Of a stretch of 64,000 bases of DNA, positions 12,549 to 22,649 are shown one piece after another (within the stretch, counting starts at the first letter, position 1; each line of letters opens with the position of its first letter). A program made the position numbers and the translations under genes. Source of the stretch: Corbicula japonica. Taxonomy: Eukaryota > Mollusca > Bivalvia > Venerida > Cyrenidae. The notes beneath the pieces were generated by a model. That model did no database searches. It was not told the origin of the DNA and saw only the letters and a list, made by a program, of their open reading frames with translations. The DNA is taken from assembly GCA_038501625.1 (NCBI GenBank), contig JAZAYU010000009.1:2542001-2606000 (forward strand), written 5' to 3'.

Positions 12549-13090
12549 CTGTAATTACGTAAAATATATAATATAATAGATGAGATGTTTTGAAACTAAG
12601 ACCGAGTTGTACCCGTGTTTACGGCTTAAAAAAGTTCACGTGGTCGTTTTTTTATAGGGGTATAAACTTATTATCCCAAACGAAAGGGACAAAAGTTTGT
12701 GCTCTTTGTGTTAACCTGGAATCATTACTGACATCTTATGGAATGGGTTAAAATATGAAATATTAGACTGAAACTATTTGATTCGGCAAAAATTTACCGG
12801 TGATTGTTGAACTATTTCATATTTATACAGTTTTGTTTTCGTTGCCATCATTGGAGTTATTATTTCACTACAAGTGTAAAATTTTGCAATAAATTGAAAC
12901 GTTTCTGATCGCATTCAAAACCTTTACAAAAATGGGTGAAAAGAACAGAATGTATGTTTACTAATTAAGATTTAAGACACAAATGAATCACTGCATCATT
13001 GCCGTGGTAAGAGGCTTCATGAATAATGCTTTAATCGTGGATCAATACAATGTTCGGTGAATTATTATAACAAAGTAAAAAGGTTTAAAC

Positions 13091-13325
13091 CTTTGTATAT
13101 GTCATCGTCAGTATTAGAGACTGCTGTGCGAATTTCGGTCAACGCCGCATCTTTGGCAGCTATAATAGATTTTAAAACTGCAACCGAAGCTCTCTGCGCT
13201 GTCTCAAATTGATTTAGGATAGCGTGTAGGATATCTTGTTGCTGTTTTTTGTCCGATCCTCTGGTACTGGTATCTAATACTTGGGTAACGTCTCCAGCAC
13301 TGATAACAAACTTGTTATCTTGAAA
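13091..13325 (-). CDS. NLR-like receptor, coding exon 3 of 4: linker and coiled coil
   Basis: This 235-nt exon is bounded by acceptor TTTACACAG at 13326 and a GTTTAA donor at 13090. It encodes FQDNKFVISAGDVTQVL followed by a helical stretch rich in Gln, Ala and charged residues (from DKKQQQDILHAIL to EIRTAVSN), probably a coiled coil linking the HEPN-like part to the NACHT domain. It ends in phase 1 (AAA G), and exon 4 begins with AA, rebuilding a Glu codon. This exact phase match is the strongest evidence that exons 3 and 4 belong together. The donor is non-consensus after GT, so an alternative donor is possible. Confidence 0.72.
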
Positions 13326-13630
13326 CTGTGTAAACATGTGTTATCATTTAATAATAAATACATAATAAAGATACTCAAAATTTTGAAAGATTACTGCTCT
13401 AAATAACTGTTTATCATAAAAAAATTGATGAAATAGAGTTAAAGGCTTGTTTAACTCGTACGATAAACATTTTCTAATAATCAACGAACTTCCGTAACAC
13501 AAATTGAAATGAAACAAGTACATGTTTAATTTCACTACAATTCAGACAAAATTCGAAACGAGTCTACACTGTTCGTCATTCAGTCAGATATGTATTTTAA
13601 TGCATAATAGAAAATAATTACTTCCGTTAC

Positions 13631-13876
13631 AGACGGTCTAAGTTTCGCAATTTGATTAAGATTTACACTTGTTGCAAAGTCAGTATGTCTTGTTTTCTCA
13701 ACAGTCGCACATACCTGATTCAGCTTGGTAACAGCATTTTGAGCGTTGTGGTCTTGTAGAAGACATTTAGAATCCTGCAGCACGTCAACGAGAGCTTCAA
13801 TGCAGTTGGCCAGTTGGACATCTGACAGTTCGCAACTCGGTGAGTGAATGATAAGTTCATTCACAACTTGCAAGGC
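13631..13876 (-). CDS. NLR-like receptor, coding exon 2 of 4: DZIP3/HEPN-like helical domain
   Basis: The exon starts after the acceptor TTCTAAACAG (phase 0), reading ALQVVNELIIHS. It continues with helices that include LANCIEALVDVLQDSK and NAVTKLNQV. This matches the layout of the DZIP3/hRUL138-like HEPN domain, in which an R-N-x-x-x-H motif is followed by a helix and the words LLQD. Here the motif reads V-N-E-L-I-I-H, so the arginine is missing. HEPN domains are RNA-binding or RNase folds in other proteins; loss of the Arg argues against catalysis. Two in-frame donors fit: GTAACG at 13630 (used here) and GTAATT at 13621, which would add three residues. Both are phase 0, as exon 3 requires. 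Confidence 0.7.
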
Positions 13877-14628
13877 CTGTTTAGAAGAGTGAATGTTTAT
13901 ATTTTGTTGTACATATAAACTGCTCTCTAAAGAACGTTCTAATTTTCACAAACATTGACCTGGATCAGTCTTTAATAAACGATTGAGTTTTTGAAATAGA
14001 CTTATTAATTTTAAAAAAATACAGAACCGAATCTACATGCGGGTTTTATTCGCTCCAAGGAAGAAACATATTATGCAACAATTTGGTCGCGTATAATATT
14101 CGTTACATAAAGTTGTGACAAGAAATTTACAAATATAAATGAATTCGTTTCGTTTGGCTCTAATGAATATGAAGTATGCAACAGCTTATTGAATTTTGCA
14201 CAATACATATATCATCTTACGTCTCAAACATATTTAAGTAAACCAACCTTATTAATGGTGGAAAATTTGAAGAACAGATATTGGTGATCTTCATTGTTAG
14301 GAATCAAATTCATGCATTCATGAGAAGACGATACGTAATAAATAAAATTTACCTGTCACTGTAAACCTATTATTACATGTGTATGTTGGGTACTAGTTTG
14401 CCTGGAATTTGTGGGCAAATTGACCAACTAATTTGAAACAACAAGAAAATAAAGAAAATACCTAAACGTGAATTGGAAAAAATAAAATTTAATTAGGAAG
14501 CCAAATAAATATTGGTTTACCGTAAGGCATGCAATTTTCATGACACCAAATAGTAAAACATTCACAGTATCAAATATTACAGAAAACAATTAAAATTGAA
14601 TGAACATTGAAGTATATGTGAAACCTAC

Positions 14629-15198
14629 CTTCGAACAAGCATTGTATGGTGTACTCAGCATCGCTGTCATTTTGTTTTGAAACCTCTTGTTGTTAATAAT
14701 AACAGACATTATACCGGTGAAGTTGGTATCGGCTATAGAGCGTTTGCCAAAACACCCATCTGATGGCATATAACACACACCAATCTCAAAAACATCTGAG
14801 CACCATTTCCTACAGTCGGTGTGTTTCCAGGCTGGTTCTTCTTTCCTATGTTCACGCTGAATAGCATCCTTGAGTGCGTTACATATGCCGGCTGGACATT
14901 GCTGGTCTGGCATTTTGCTATGTATTGTCGAGTCGTGTAATTTGCAGGGCCTTTTCTTCCCACAAAACTCGTGTGTTGGACATTTCAGCACGTTTGCAGT
15001 TGAGCAAGAATTGCATGTTGTACCAAGTGGTATTCCTTTTTGTGAGACGATAGAGTGTAGCAACTCCTTCTGAAAATCTTCTATTTCTTTCTTAACAAAC
15101 TCGGTTAACCCATCTTTAGCAAAAATAACAGCGATGGCCCCTTTAATCCAGTTGTGAAACTCTTTCTTTGTCAGAGTATGTTCGAGTGTATTAGCCAT
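14629..15198 (-). CDS. NLR-like receptor, coding exon 1 of 4: Cys-rich N-terminal domain
   Basis: First coding exon (190 codons) of a four-exon gene that continues in exons at 13876-13631, 13325-13091 and 12548-9811. It opens with ATG at 15198. The first ~55 residues are helical and charged. Next comes a Cys/His-rich patch (CNSC near residue 65, then CPTHEFC and CKLHD) that could bind zinc, followed by a conserved-looking W-x-x-T-D-x-x-x-W stretch (WKHTDCRKW) near residue 126. I recall this domain at the front of uncharacterised bivalve proteins that also carry DZIP3-like helices; I did not check this. The exon ends at AAG before a GTAGGT donor (phase 0), which joins in frame to exon 2. A possible acceptor (TTTAACATAG) at 15251 suggests a 5' UTR intron, so the transcription start lies further upstream. 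I am sure of the exon and unsure of the domain function. Confidence 0.8.
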
Positions 15199-15251
15199 TG
15201 TGTCGTATATGTTAGTGTACGTGAAATTCCATGAATGTGTCTCTACTTTCC

Positions 15252-16348
15252 TATGTTAAAGAAAAACAATAATAATGAATTATATCTTTTAGTTGATATG
15301 AACACTTAACGAATGTAAACATACCTAAATATTTTCAGTTTGAACTCTTTTAAGTATCAATTGAACTTTATAGAATGGATCAGTTTTGTTTTTTTTCTCT
15401 GTAAATACTAGGAACAGATAAAATGTCGCTGTGTATAATTTTTTCCAGTCACTAAAATATGCATATGTGATTGGTCTTAAATTCGCGAAATGTTAAATTT
15501 AAAATTGTATTTTGTTTAGAAATATCGGTACTAAATGTTTGACTCGTCAAACCAAGTTAATTGAATTCAAATATCATACAGTTTATTGTATGGTTACTCC
15601 TGTAGCTTTTAAATTTGGATGACATTACTGTTTTATGCATGCTCTATTAGGAGTCTTTTTCGTGATTGCATTCCATTTCCTTTTGTATATGACGGTTATG
15701 CAATTGTGTGTAAATGTTGAATGTGTGATGATTTTGACCCGTACCCTTTCGAACATTCCTATAAAGCTAAAGGTCTACGACACCTTGTAAATTATCCGTT
15801 TCGCTTTGTTATTATTACACGGCCTCTCAAGGCCGTGTATATTGATATAACGAATTGAGATGTAACATGGAGGAGCAGGTGACTGTTTAGGCTATAGACC
15901 ACTAAATCAAATCCTATAGACTCCCACTTTAGCAATTCATCAAATTTCGAATTTGCTATTTGGTCAAGCCTTTAAAATCTTATATTTAGAACCAACTTAA
16001 AGACATATTAAAATCCGACTCTTATCAAAGCATAAACGGTAAACGTTTTCGGCATTTTAGCCCAAGTCGCGGAACTTTTGTCTACAATCTGTCAAAATAC
16101 TTGCTACTAATTTAATCACGGAATGTGAAAGTATACAATTTTACGATTTTTTTCGGCTTACTAAGTGGTCTGTAGCCATTTATGGTTATCACATTCGAAT
16201 AAAAGTGGATCCAGACGATGGTTCTCTAAAGCTATAGATCATGTTTTGGCCAATCTATTTATAGCTTTTTGTACCAGTTTCGACATCTGTCGGATAATCA
16301 ATATTAGTGACTGTTAATCGGTTTGATACATTTCTCATATTAAATAAG
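15252..16348. other. Upstream region of the NLR-like gene; nothing identified
   Basis: Should hold the promoter and any 5' UTR exon of the NLR-like gene. I see no clear TATA box or motif cluster, only a small perfect hairpin (ACGGCCTCTCAAGGCCGT) near 15,821. Confidence 0.4.
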
Positions 16349-16350
16349 TA

Positions 16351-17049
16351 CAGTCGAGTCGCGATTTTACGAATCGCGATTTTACGAAATAACGGTATAC
16401 TACGAATTGGGCGGCCGGTCCCGTCCGAATTCCTTCTTTATTCAATATAAAAAAGATGCGATTTAACGAAAAATGCGATATAACGAATAATTATGACAGT
16501 CCCTTAAGCTTATTTACAGTGTAATAAACATGCAATTTAACGAATTTCGGTCCGACAGGTGATTTTCACACCTTTTCAAGTGATTTCCGTGTTTTGTATT
16601 GTTGAGCAATTATCGACCCAAGCAGTTGTGACACGATATGCTCTGTAAGCAATCAGCGGGCGTGTTTGCTTGTAACAAACAGTTTGAGTGATTGAATGTC
16701 AAATGTTTAAAATTGTATAAAATCTGAAACACTTGTATTGCTTGTCATTCTACTTCTGCTATTTAATTCTGCATGATCTTTTTCCAACGGCGAATCTTAG
16801 TTAATATTTCAGTAAATTGATATCGGCATTATCTAAATATTAACTACATAGGACGTTTCTTTTCTTTGCCTTTTTTATTTATTGACCTTGACATATAACA
16901 ACAATAACACACTATGTCATATAACGACATTGACGTTTGGCGACGGTATCAACAACGAAAACATATCAAAAATGCGATACTACGAAAAATGCGATTTTAC
17001 GAATAATCGGCTTGGTCCGATGCCTATTCGTTAAATCGCGACTGGACTG
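16351..17049. mobile_element. Non-autonomous pogo/Tigger-like element
   Basis: Inverted termini CAGTCGAGTCGCGATTTTAC (left) and, read inward from the right, CAGTCCAGTCGCGATTTAAC enclose 699 bp flanked by TA (16349-16350 and 17050-17051). The CAGTC start and TA duplication fit pogo/Tigger elements. No open frame above 60 codons lies inside, so it depends on a transposase in trans. The word GCGATTTTACGAA and variants (GATTTAACGAA, GATATAACGAA, GATACTACGAA) recur many times near both ends, probably as transposase-binding repeats. Confidence 0.85.
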
Positions 17050-17688
17050 TATTTAACTTTCGCAATAAAAGTAGTTTTAGTTTACTTTTCAATATGCGAA
17101 TTGGAACAAAGCATTGTGATTACTAACAGGTATGGGCTTAAATTTGCAACTCAATTAAATGCAAATGAAGCACCAATCATTAAATGCACAAATCATTGTA
17201 CTTACTAATAGTCATAGGCCTAAATTTGTATCTACATGTACATTAAATGCAAATGATGCATCAAGCATTCTATCGATTTCTGTTGAAATTTGGTATTGTG
17301 GTTTCGTTTTGCTAATGTGAACAAGGGCAAATTTTATGTAAACAGGCACCGCATCAGAGAACTGATTTCCTTCTTAAGTAAATGGCATTTAGGAGCACCT
17401 TCTCCTCAGCAAATTTCTTTAAAATCGCGCAGCCTTTCAAAGTTATGTTACTTCGCATCTTGCTGATTATATTCCCCTTTAGATTCAAACCTACGCTATT
17501 TGTGTCAAAACTGTACAACTACTCAACTTGATGACAGAAAGGCCCATGCCTTAGAAGGGAAGGGTACAGACAAAAGAGGTAAAGCATGATGTAGATTGTT
17601 GTTGTTATCAGCCGAAATGAATTAACATGGATAGATCACCGCTACACTGCTTTAGCAATTTTAAGAATAAGAAGGTAGGTGATGTAGG

Positions 17689-17773
17689 TGCATAGGAGCT
17701 GTGACCACAGGAGCAGAGACCGCTAACCCCGGCGGTCACGGCTCAAACATAAGGGTTCTTGGGCGCCTATGCA
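17689..17773. other. Structured, GC-rich stem region
   Basis: TGCATAGGAGC (17689) can pair with GCGCCTATGCA (17763), GCTGTGACC with GGTCACGGC, and GACCGC with GCGGTC, giving nested and alternative stems in otherwise AT-rich DNA. It has no tRNA A or B box. Unknown role, possibly a MITE relic. Confidence 0.35.
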
Positions 17774-18014
17774 TTGCCATAATATTGCATTGCATAATAT
17801 ACTCCTACCATCTTCGTTTTTGTATGAAAATCGTTGTCGGTTTGCCTAATACATAATACATAAAAGTCAAGTGTCAACATCCAGGAAATGGCGATATGTT
17901 GCGGGATTTCCTCAGGGTATTAAAGCCACGGTTAAGTAAGGAGGTTATACCAGTTAAATGTATGGAATATTTAGCGCTACACAGAATATGGAAAACAATG
18001 TCGTATTCAAAGAA

Positions 18015-18302
18015 CAGGGTCGGAGGCTAGATTTTCAGAAAGGGGTTCGTTGGGGTAGTCTTATGATAATTACATTATAATTTCCAAAATTAGCAACATC
18101 TCCGTGAAATTTAAATAATTCTGCATAAAACGGGGTTCGATCACACCCCTCACCCCCCACCCCTCTTTCTCACCCCCCCCCCCCCTCACCCCCCCCCCCC
18201 AAAAAAAAAAAAAACAAAACACACACACACAACAAACAACAACAAAAAACAAACAACAACAAAAACTAGAACAAACTAAACAACGACTCTTGATCCGCCC
18301 CT
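18015..18302. mobile_element. Possible MITE containing C-rich and A-rich tracts
   Basis: CAGGGTCGGAGGCTAG at the left and AGGGGCGGATCAAGAG read inward from the right are weak inverted ends. Inside are runs of 13 and 12 C (18173-18185, 18189-18200), a 14-base A run, and CA/CAA-rich sequence. The element call is tentative; the tracts are certain. Confidence 0.4.
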
Positions 18303-18694
18303 AAAAACATTCAATAAGTATGAATGAAACATTATTACTGATCCATTTTTTGTTTTCATATTTATGTAAAATTATTATTAGGTTTATATATTATAGAGAG
18401 AATCGATGTCAAATTTATGAACTGGGATCCTATTATTGCTTGCAGTATTTCAGTATACTAATGATTTAACCGTTTTATTTACCAAATGATTACATATAAT
18501 TGTATATTTTAAATAAGTAACTTTTTCATATCGACATGCCACTGTTATGCAGCCAAAATCATCTCCTCCGCGGTCCCAGTGTTCAAATCGCTCTTGATCG
18601 CGAGTGTGATGTCTCTTTAGAATGATTTTACGATTAAGGCAAACGTAGCCCAAAAAGTAAAATCATAGTTCGACCCTGATTAGAATAAACAATA

Positions 18695-19384
18695 ATCGTG
18701 GGTTGAGCGCAATAGGGTTGTAACCCCACTTTTTTGAAAAATGACTTTTTTGCATAATATGGCTCATTTTATATTAATACATTGTACATAATATGATTAA
18801 AGAAAAATGTTTTTGAAAAAAAAAAACACTAAATATTGCAAATAAGTCCTAAGGCTAAATCTCATATTGAATAAATTTTGTGTGCAATACGGTTGTAACT
18901 CAAATTAAAACCATGTTGCACAAAAAGGCATTGACTTAACTGGGATGAGTTGTAAGTGGAAAAGATGTAACTCAGTCTTTATATGTACATAATTTATAAA
19001 ATATAAAATATAAGCATGAATTCAAATTGTCATAACTGGGGTTTCATTAACAGAAGTACCCTTACCAGTTACCATGAACTATGAATGGCTGTAACCAGAA
19101 TGATTTGAAAACATAGTTGTATTCAAAGATCTCTTTTGCAATAAAAAAAATCATTGTTCTCATTTATGTCAAATTTTAAGTGGAAAACGGTTGTAAGTCA
19201 TATATTTATAAATATCTTTTTTTGGAAATTATTTTTTAACATTTATCCTTTATAAGTTTATATGCATATAAACAGAAAAGAATAAACATTCAAATATGAG
19301 AATCACAAATTAGTTTTTTGTTAATACTGAAAACTTTTTTTAAAAAGTGACTTACAACCGTGTTGCGTTCAACCCACCCACGAT
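18695..19384. mobile_element. Non-autonomous DNA element with ATCGTGGG termini
   Basis: Left end ATCGTGGGTTGAGCGCAATA and inward-reading right end ATCGTGGGTGGGTTGAACGC form imperfect ~35 bp inverted repeats. A GGTTGTAAC/GGTTGTAAGTCA word is repeated inside (near 18,890, 18,950, 19,190 and 19,345). The interior is very AT-rich and has no coding frame. The target duplication is not clear (possibly ATA), so the superfamily is not assigned. Confidence 0.65.
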
Positions 19385-20256
19385 ATATGCGCTGCGTAGT
19401 TTCCCTGATTTTCTCATTTCCCCTAACCAAGTTAGATAACGATGGCTTAAACAAATAAATAATCAAATAGGCATAATACACATTTCAAACAGGTTTACAA
19501 ATAGTTAAATGGAATGGTTTGACACAAACAGCTCGCCTTTTAGGCCGTGTACTCCTTTTGCTGCACAGTCCTACAGGTTTCCCCAGATTTTCAAGGTATC
19601 ACCCTATCCCACAACCAGCAGGGCTAATTATCTAGATAATTAGTTACAGACAGCATAACTGAGAATTGCTAAGTGATGAACCACTGACCGCTGTTTTATT
19701 GCCCTACCATGTTGTAATGTAGTCATTAGGTTTATTTGTGAGCAAGTGTTTTTTTGGAACATAATACTTTGTGTACAGAGTTAAAGACAATTACAAGTCA
19801 ACAATATTCTTCATATGAACTAATGGATCACGTCTAATATCAGAACCCCTGAGAAGGTAAGAGTCATATACATTATTTGTATTTAAACTATTTTTATTTT
19901 CACTTGTAATTTAATTTAATATATTTTTGAGAAAACATAACTTTTAATTTACATATTATGGAAGCTACGGATAATATTAAACACAAGGGCGTCGGAGACG
20001 GTTCCTTTTGTATCAGTGGAATATTTTTAAAGCAGCTCATTACTAGTACTAAAGAATGTTTTCATTTTGATAAATTTTATACATAAATAACAGATATAAG
20101 TATGTAAAGAATTTATCAAAATTCAGATTGATTGGCGAAAATAGTTTAAAGACATAAATAGTATGTTGCTTACACTATTATTATAACATATTACACTAAA
20201 AGTCGATTTTTATCACTGAAATGATATTATATAATACATCCCATAATCAATTTCAG

Positions 20257-20660
20257 GCATTCTAAAATGATGTTGGAGAATGAAGTTTGCAAGTCTAGTG
20301 AATGTAAAAAAGTACAACAATGGAAATATTTGTGAAAACTTAGTTTCATTTGATACTTTTTATACTCTTGTTAGTAAATCAAAAAGTGTTACAAAGTCTA
20401 GTTTAAAAAGAACATTCCAGCATTATAAAGCTGGACTGAAAACAGTGGACAACAAAGATGTGATTCCAGTTTCATCAGTTCTTCGTTACGTGTTTCAGTA
20501 TGCTGATTCTTCTGAAATTTGTAACCAAATTGCTAAACAGGTTGAGAAAGAACTTTTAAGTGATACGACTAGCACTGTAACAGTAATCGACTCTTCCCTA
20601 GAGCTGTATCAGATATTCTTGCATACCAGATCAGGTCATCCGGTGTTATTACCCGTGTAG
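20257..20660 (+). pseudogene. N-terminal part of a broken unrecognised gene
   Basis: An open frame of 126 codons from ATG 20280, preceded by a good acceptor (AATTTCAG at 20256), so this may be an internal exon. The peptide is soluble and basic early on (KSKSVTKSSLKRTFQHYKAG), then reads like ordinary protein (VIPVSSVLRYVFQYADSS, then CNQIAKQVEKELLSD). It stops just after GHPVLLPV, where non-coding hairpin sequence begins. The likely continuation is at 21,025-21,914 on the same strand. I do not recognise the family. No transposase or reverse transcriptase motif is visible. Confidence 0.45.
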
Positions 20661-20867
20661 GAAATTTCGATCCTACACCCCCCATGTAGAATGAGTCACG
20701 TGAGTGACGTCACGTCTTCAAGTATCTGACGTAATATATTCAAGTTAGTGACGTCATTTATAAAAAAAAAAAGGTTTGCATTATTGTCAATATTTCAGCA
20801 TACGGAAAATAAATTAGTTTGTATACATACACAGAAATGTTATAAATAATAAAAGGTATGCAAGAAA

Positions 20868-21022
20868 AAGTATCTTGCATGAGACATTCGGTAAAGATAG
20901 AAAAATCTGTCACCTCGGGTGAACTGTTTTGGCGGGAACTCGGCAGAGCCTCGTTCCCGCAAAACAGTTAACCCTCGGTGACAGATTTTTCCATCTTCAC
21001 CTCACACTCGTGCATGATACTT
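20868..21022. repeat. Long foldback hairpin inserted in the broken gene
   Basis: Arms 20868-20939 and 20954-21022 are near-complements, with AAAAATCTGTCACC facing GGTGACAGATTTTT and GGCGGGAAC facing GTTCCCGC around a short loop. It separates the two halves of the pseudogene, which suggests insertion of a palindromic MITE. Flanking sequence at 20,697-20,760 is rich in TGACGTCA-like words. Confidence 0.75.
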
Positions 21023-21024
21023 AT

Positions 21025-21914
21025 ATTATCAAAAACTAAAATTCATGATGGTTCGATCCTTTTTGACAGTTTAATTATTGATGAACAGAAAGTTCCAACA
21101 TTGATTGCTGAGCACAAAAATCATTTCACTGCAGAAGAATGGAAGAAAATAGATCTAGTTTGGTTTGAAAACCACTTTTTTTAAACCGTGGAACATAAAC
21201 TTCATCAACTTTCTTATGAAGATGTTCTTCAGCTCAAGTTCTGGAAATTTCAGACTTTTCTTTCGTTTGCGGATTTATTGGTACAAAAAAGTATTCACGC
21301 TTTTTATTGGAGGCAATGCTTTTTTTCCAAAGAGTTTTCGAATTTCTCATGACACAATAGGCCTATTAAATACAGTTCTGCAGACACAATACTTAAGAGA
21401 AAACTTATTCGAATTTAGAGACGATGGTGTGAAAGTAAATTCAGCGGCGTTTGTTACATTGTTTAAAACGTTGTACTGTCCGAAAAAGTACATAAACTCA
21501 AACCTATCATTTAGGGAAATCAGGACGATGTCAATTGGGAAAGCCGAAGATCCATCACAGAAATCTGGCTACAAGACAAACAATCCCAGGAAGTGGCTTC
21601 CTCCACAGTCTGTAATTGAACGGCTAGCCGATTTATTGCAGCTGCAAATACAATATATCCAACCTGTCGGCATCCATAACAAACCTATGCCTGATTTTCT
21701 ACAGTCATCATGTTTGAGGAAAACAGAGTGTGGAGAAGTTGAGTATAACTTCGGTCCCGAAGCCCACTTTCATTCTATTGCTGACTTACCTAATTTAAAA
21801 GATCTTGTACATAAGAAAAAAAGGGGGCCAGAAAATACACCACAAAAGGGACGTCGCAGAAAAAAACTGTTAACATCAACTCCAAAACGATTAGCTTACG
21901 AGGACAAAATTTAA
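21025..21914 (+). pseudogene. C-terminal part of the same broken gene, with a stop and a frameshift
   Basis: Coding-like sequence resumes right after the hairpin with KIHDGSILFDSLIIDEQKV, then FTAEEWKKIDLVWFENHFF and an in-frame TAA at 21182. The same frame continues sensibly beyond the stop (HKLHQLSYEDVLQLKFWKF, then FADLLVQKSIHAFYW) until about 21,340. There the good frame changes across a run of T and reads SHDTIGLLNTVLQTQYLREN up to a TAA at 21912. The C terminus is strongly basic (KKKRGPENTPQKGRRRKKLL), like a nuclear localisation signal. The downstream frame holds PRKWLPPQSVIERLADLLQL. One stop, one frameshift and the inserted hairpin all point to a pseudogene or dead transposon ORF. 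Family not recognised. Confidence 0.45.
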
Positions 21915-22649
21915 TTTTGGGCATACAGCGTTTATGCTTTTTGTAAATTGATGCTATATCAATTTAAGGGTAAGATATTTTAAATCAGTATTGATGTGAT
22001 TAAGTCGTAAGAGTTTTAAAATGTGACAAGGAAACATGATTTGTACCTACCAATAATAAAAATCTAAACAATTGAAATTTTGCCAAATGTCATGTGATTG
22101 GTTCCTAAATTGTACTGTTGCAATGGGTAATACACTTGAACGATAAACTTTACATAAACAAATTTGTGAATCACCTGATATATTTTCATTTGATTTTGTG
22201 TGTATAATTTTCTATGCGCTCATATATTGTTGTATGATTATGTACTTCTGGAGCGATTACAATGGTATCATACTACGTCACGAGCACCTACCAAAAAGAT
22301 CCATCCCGGACTTTTTTTGTAAACAAACCCGTCGCTTCAAACGTAAACTTTAATTTTTCTGTTTGAAATCTTCGTAGCTACGAGGGTGTTAGGTAAATTC
22401 CCGGACTGGATGTATTAAAACGACAATTCGAACTACATTTCAACAATTTAATGTTCTCCTGAAAGATCATTACATACTCTTTAAAATGATATATAACAAT
22501 GTACATTTATCTGCTACAATACAGAAAACATAAACAAAAATAAACATAGGTACAGCCGCAGCGGGACAATCGCGGCGAAACGTTGACGTCAATTTTAACG
22601 CCGTCAATCACAACAAGCACCGTCTTTGTGATATGATGCCTCATTCTTA

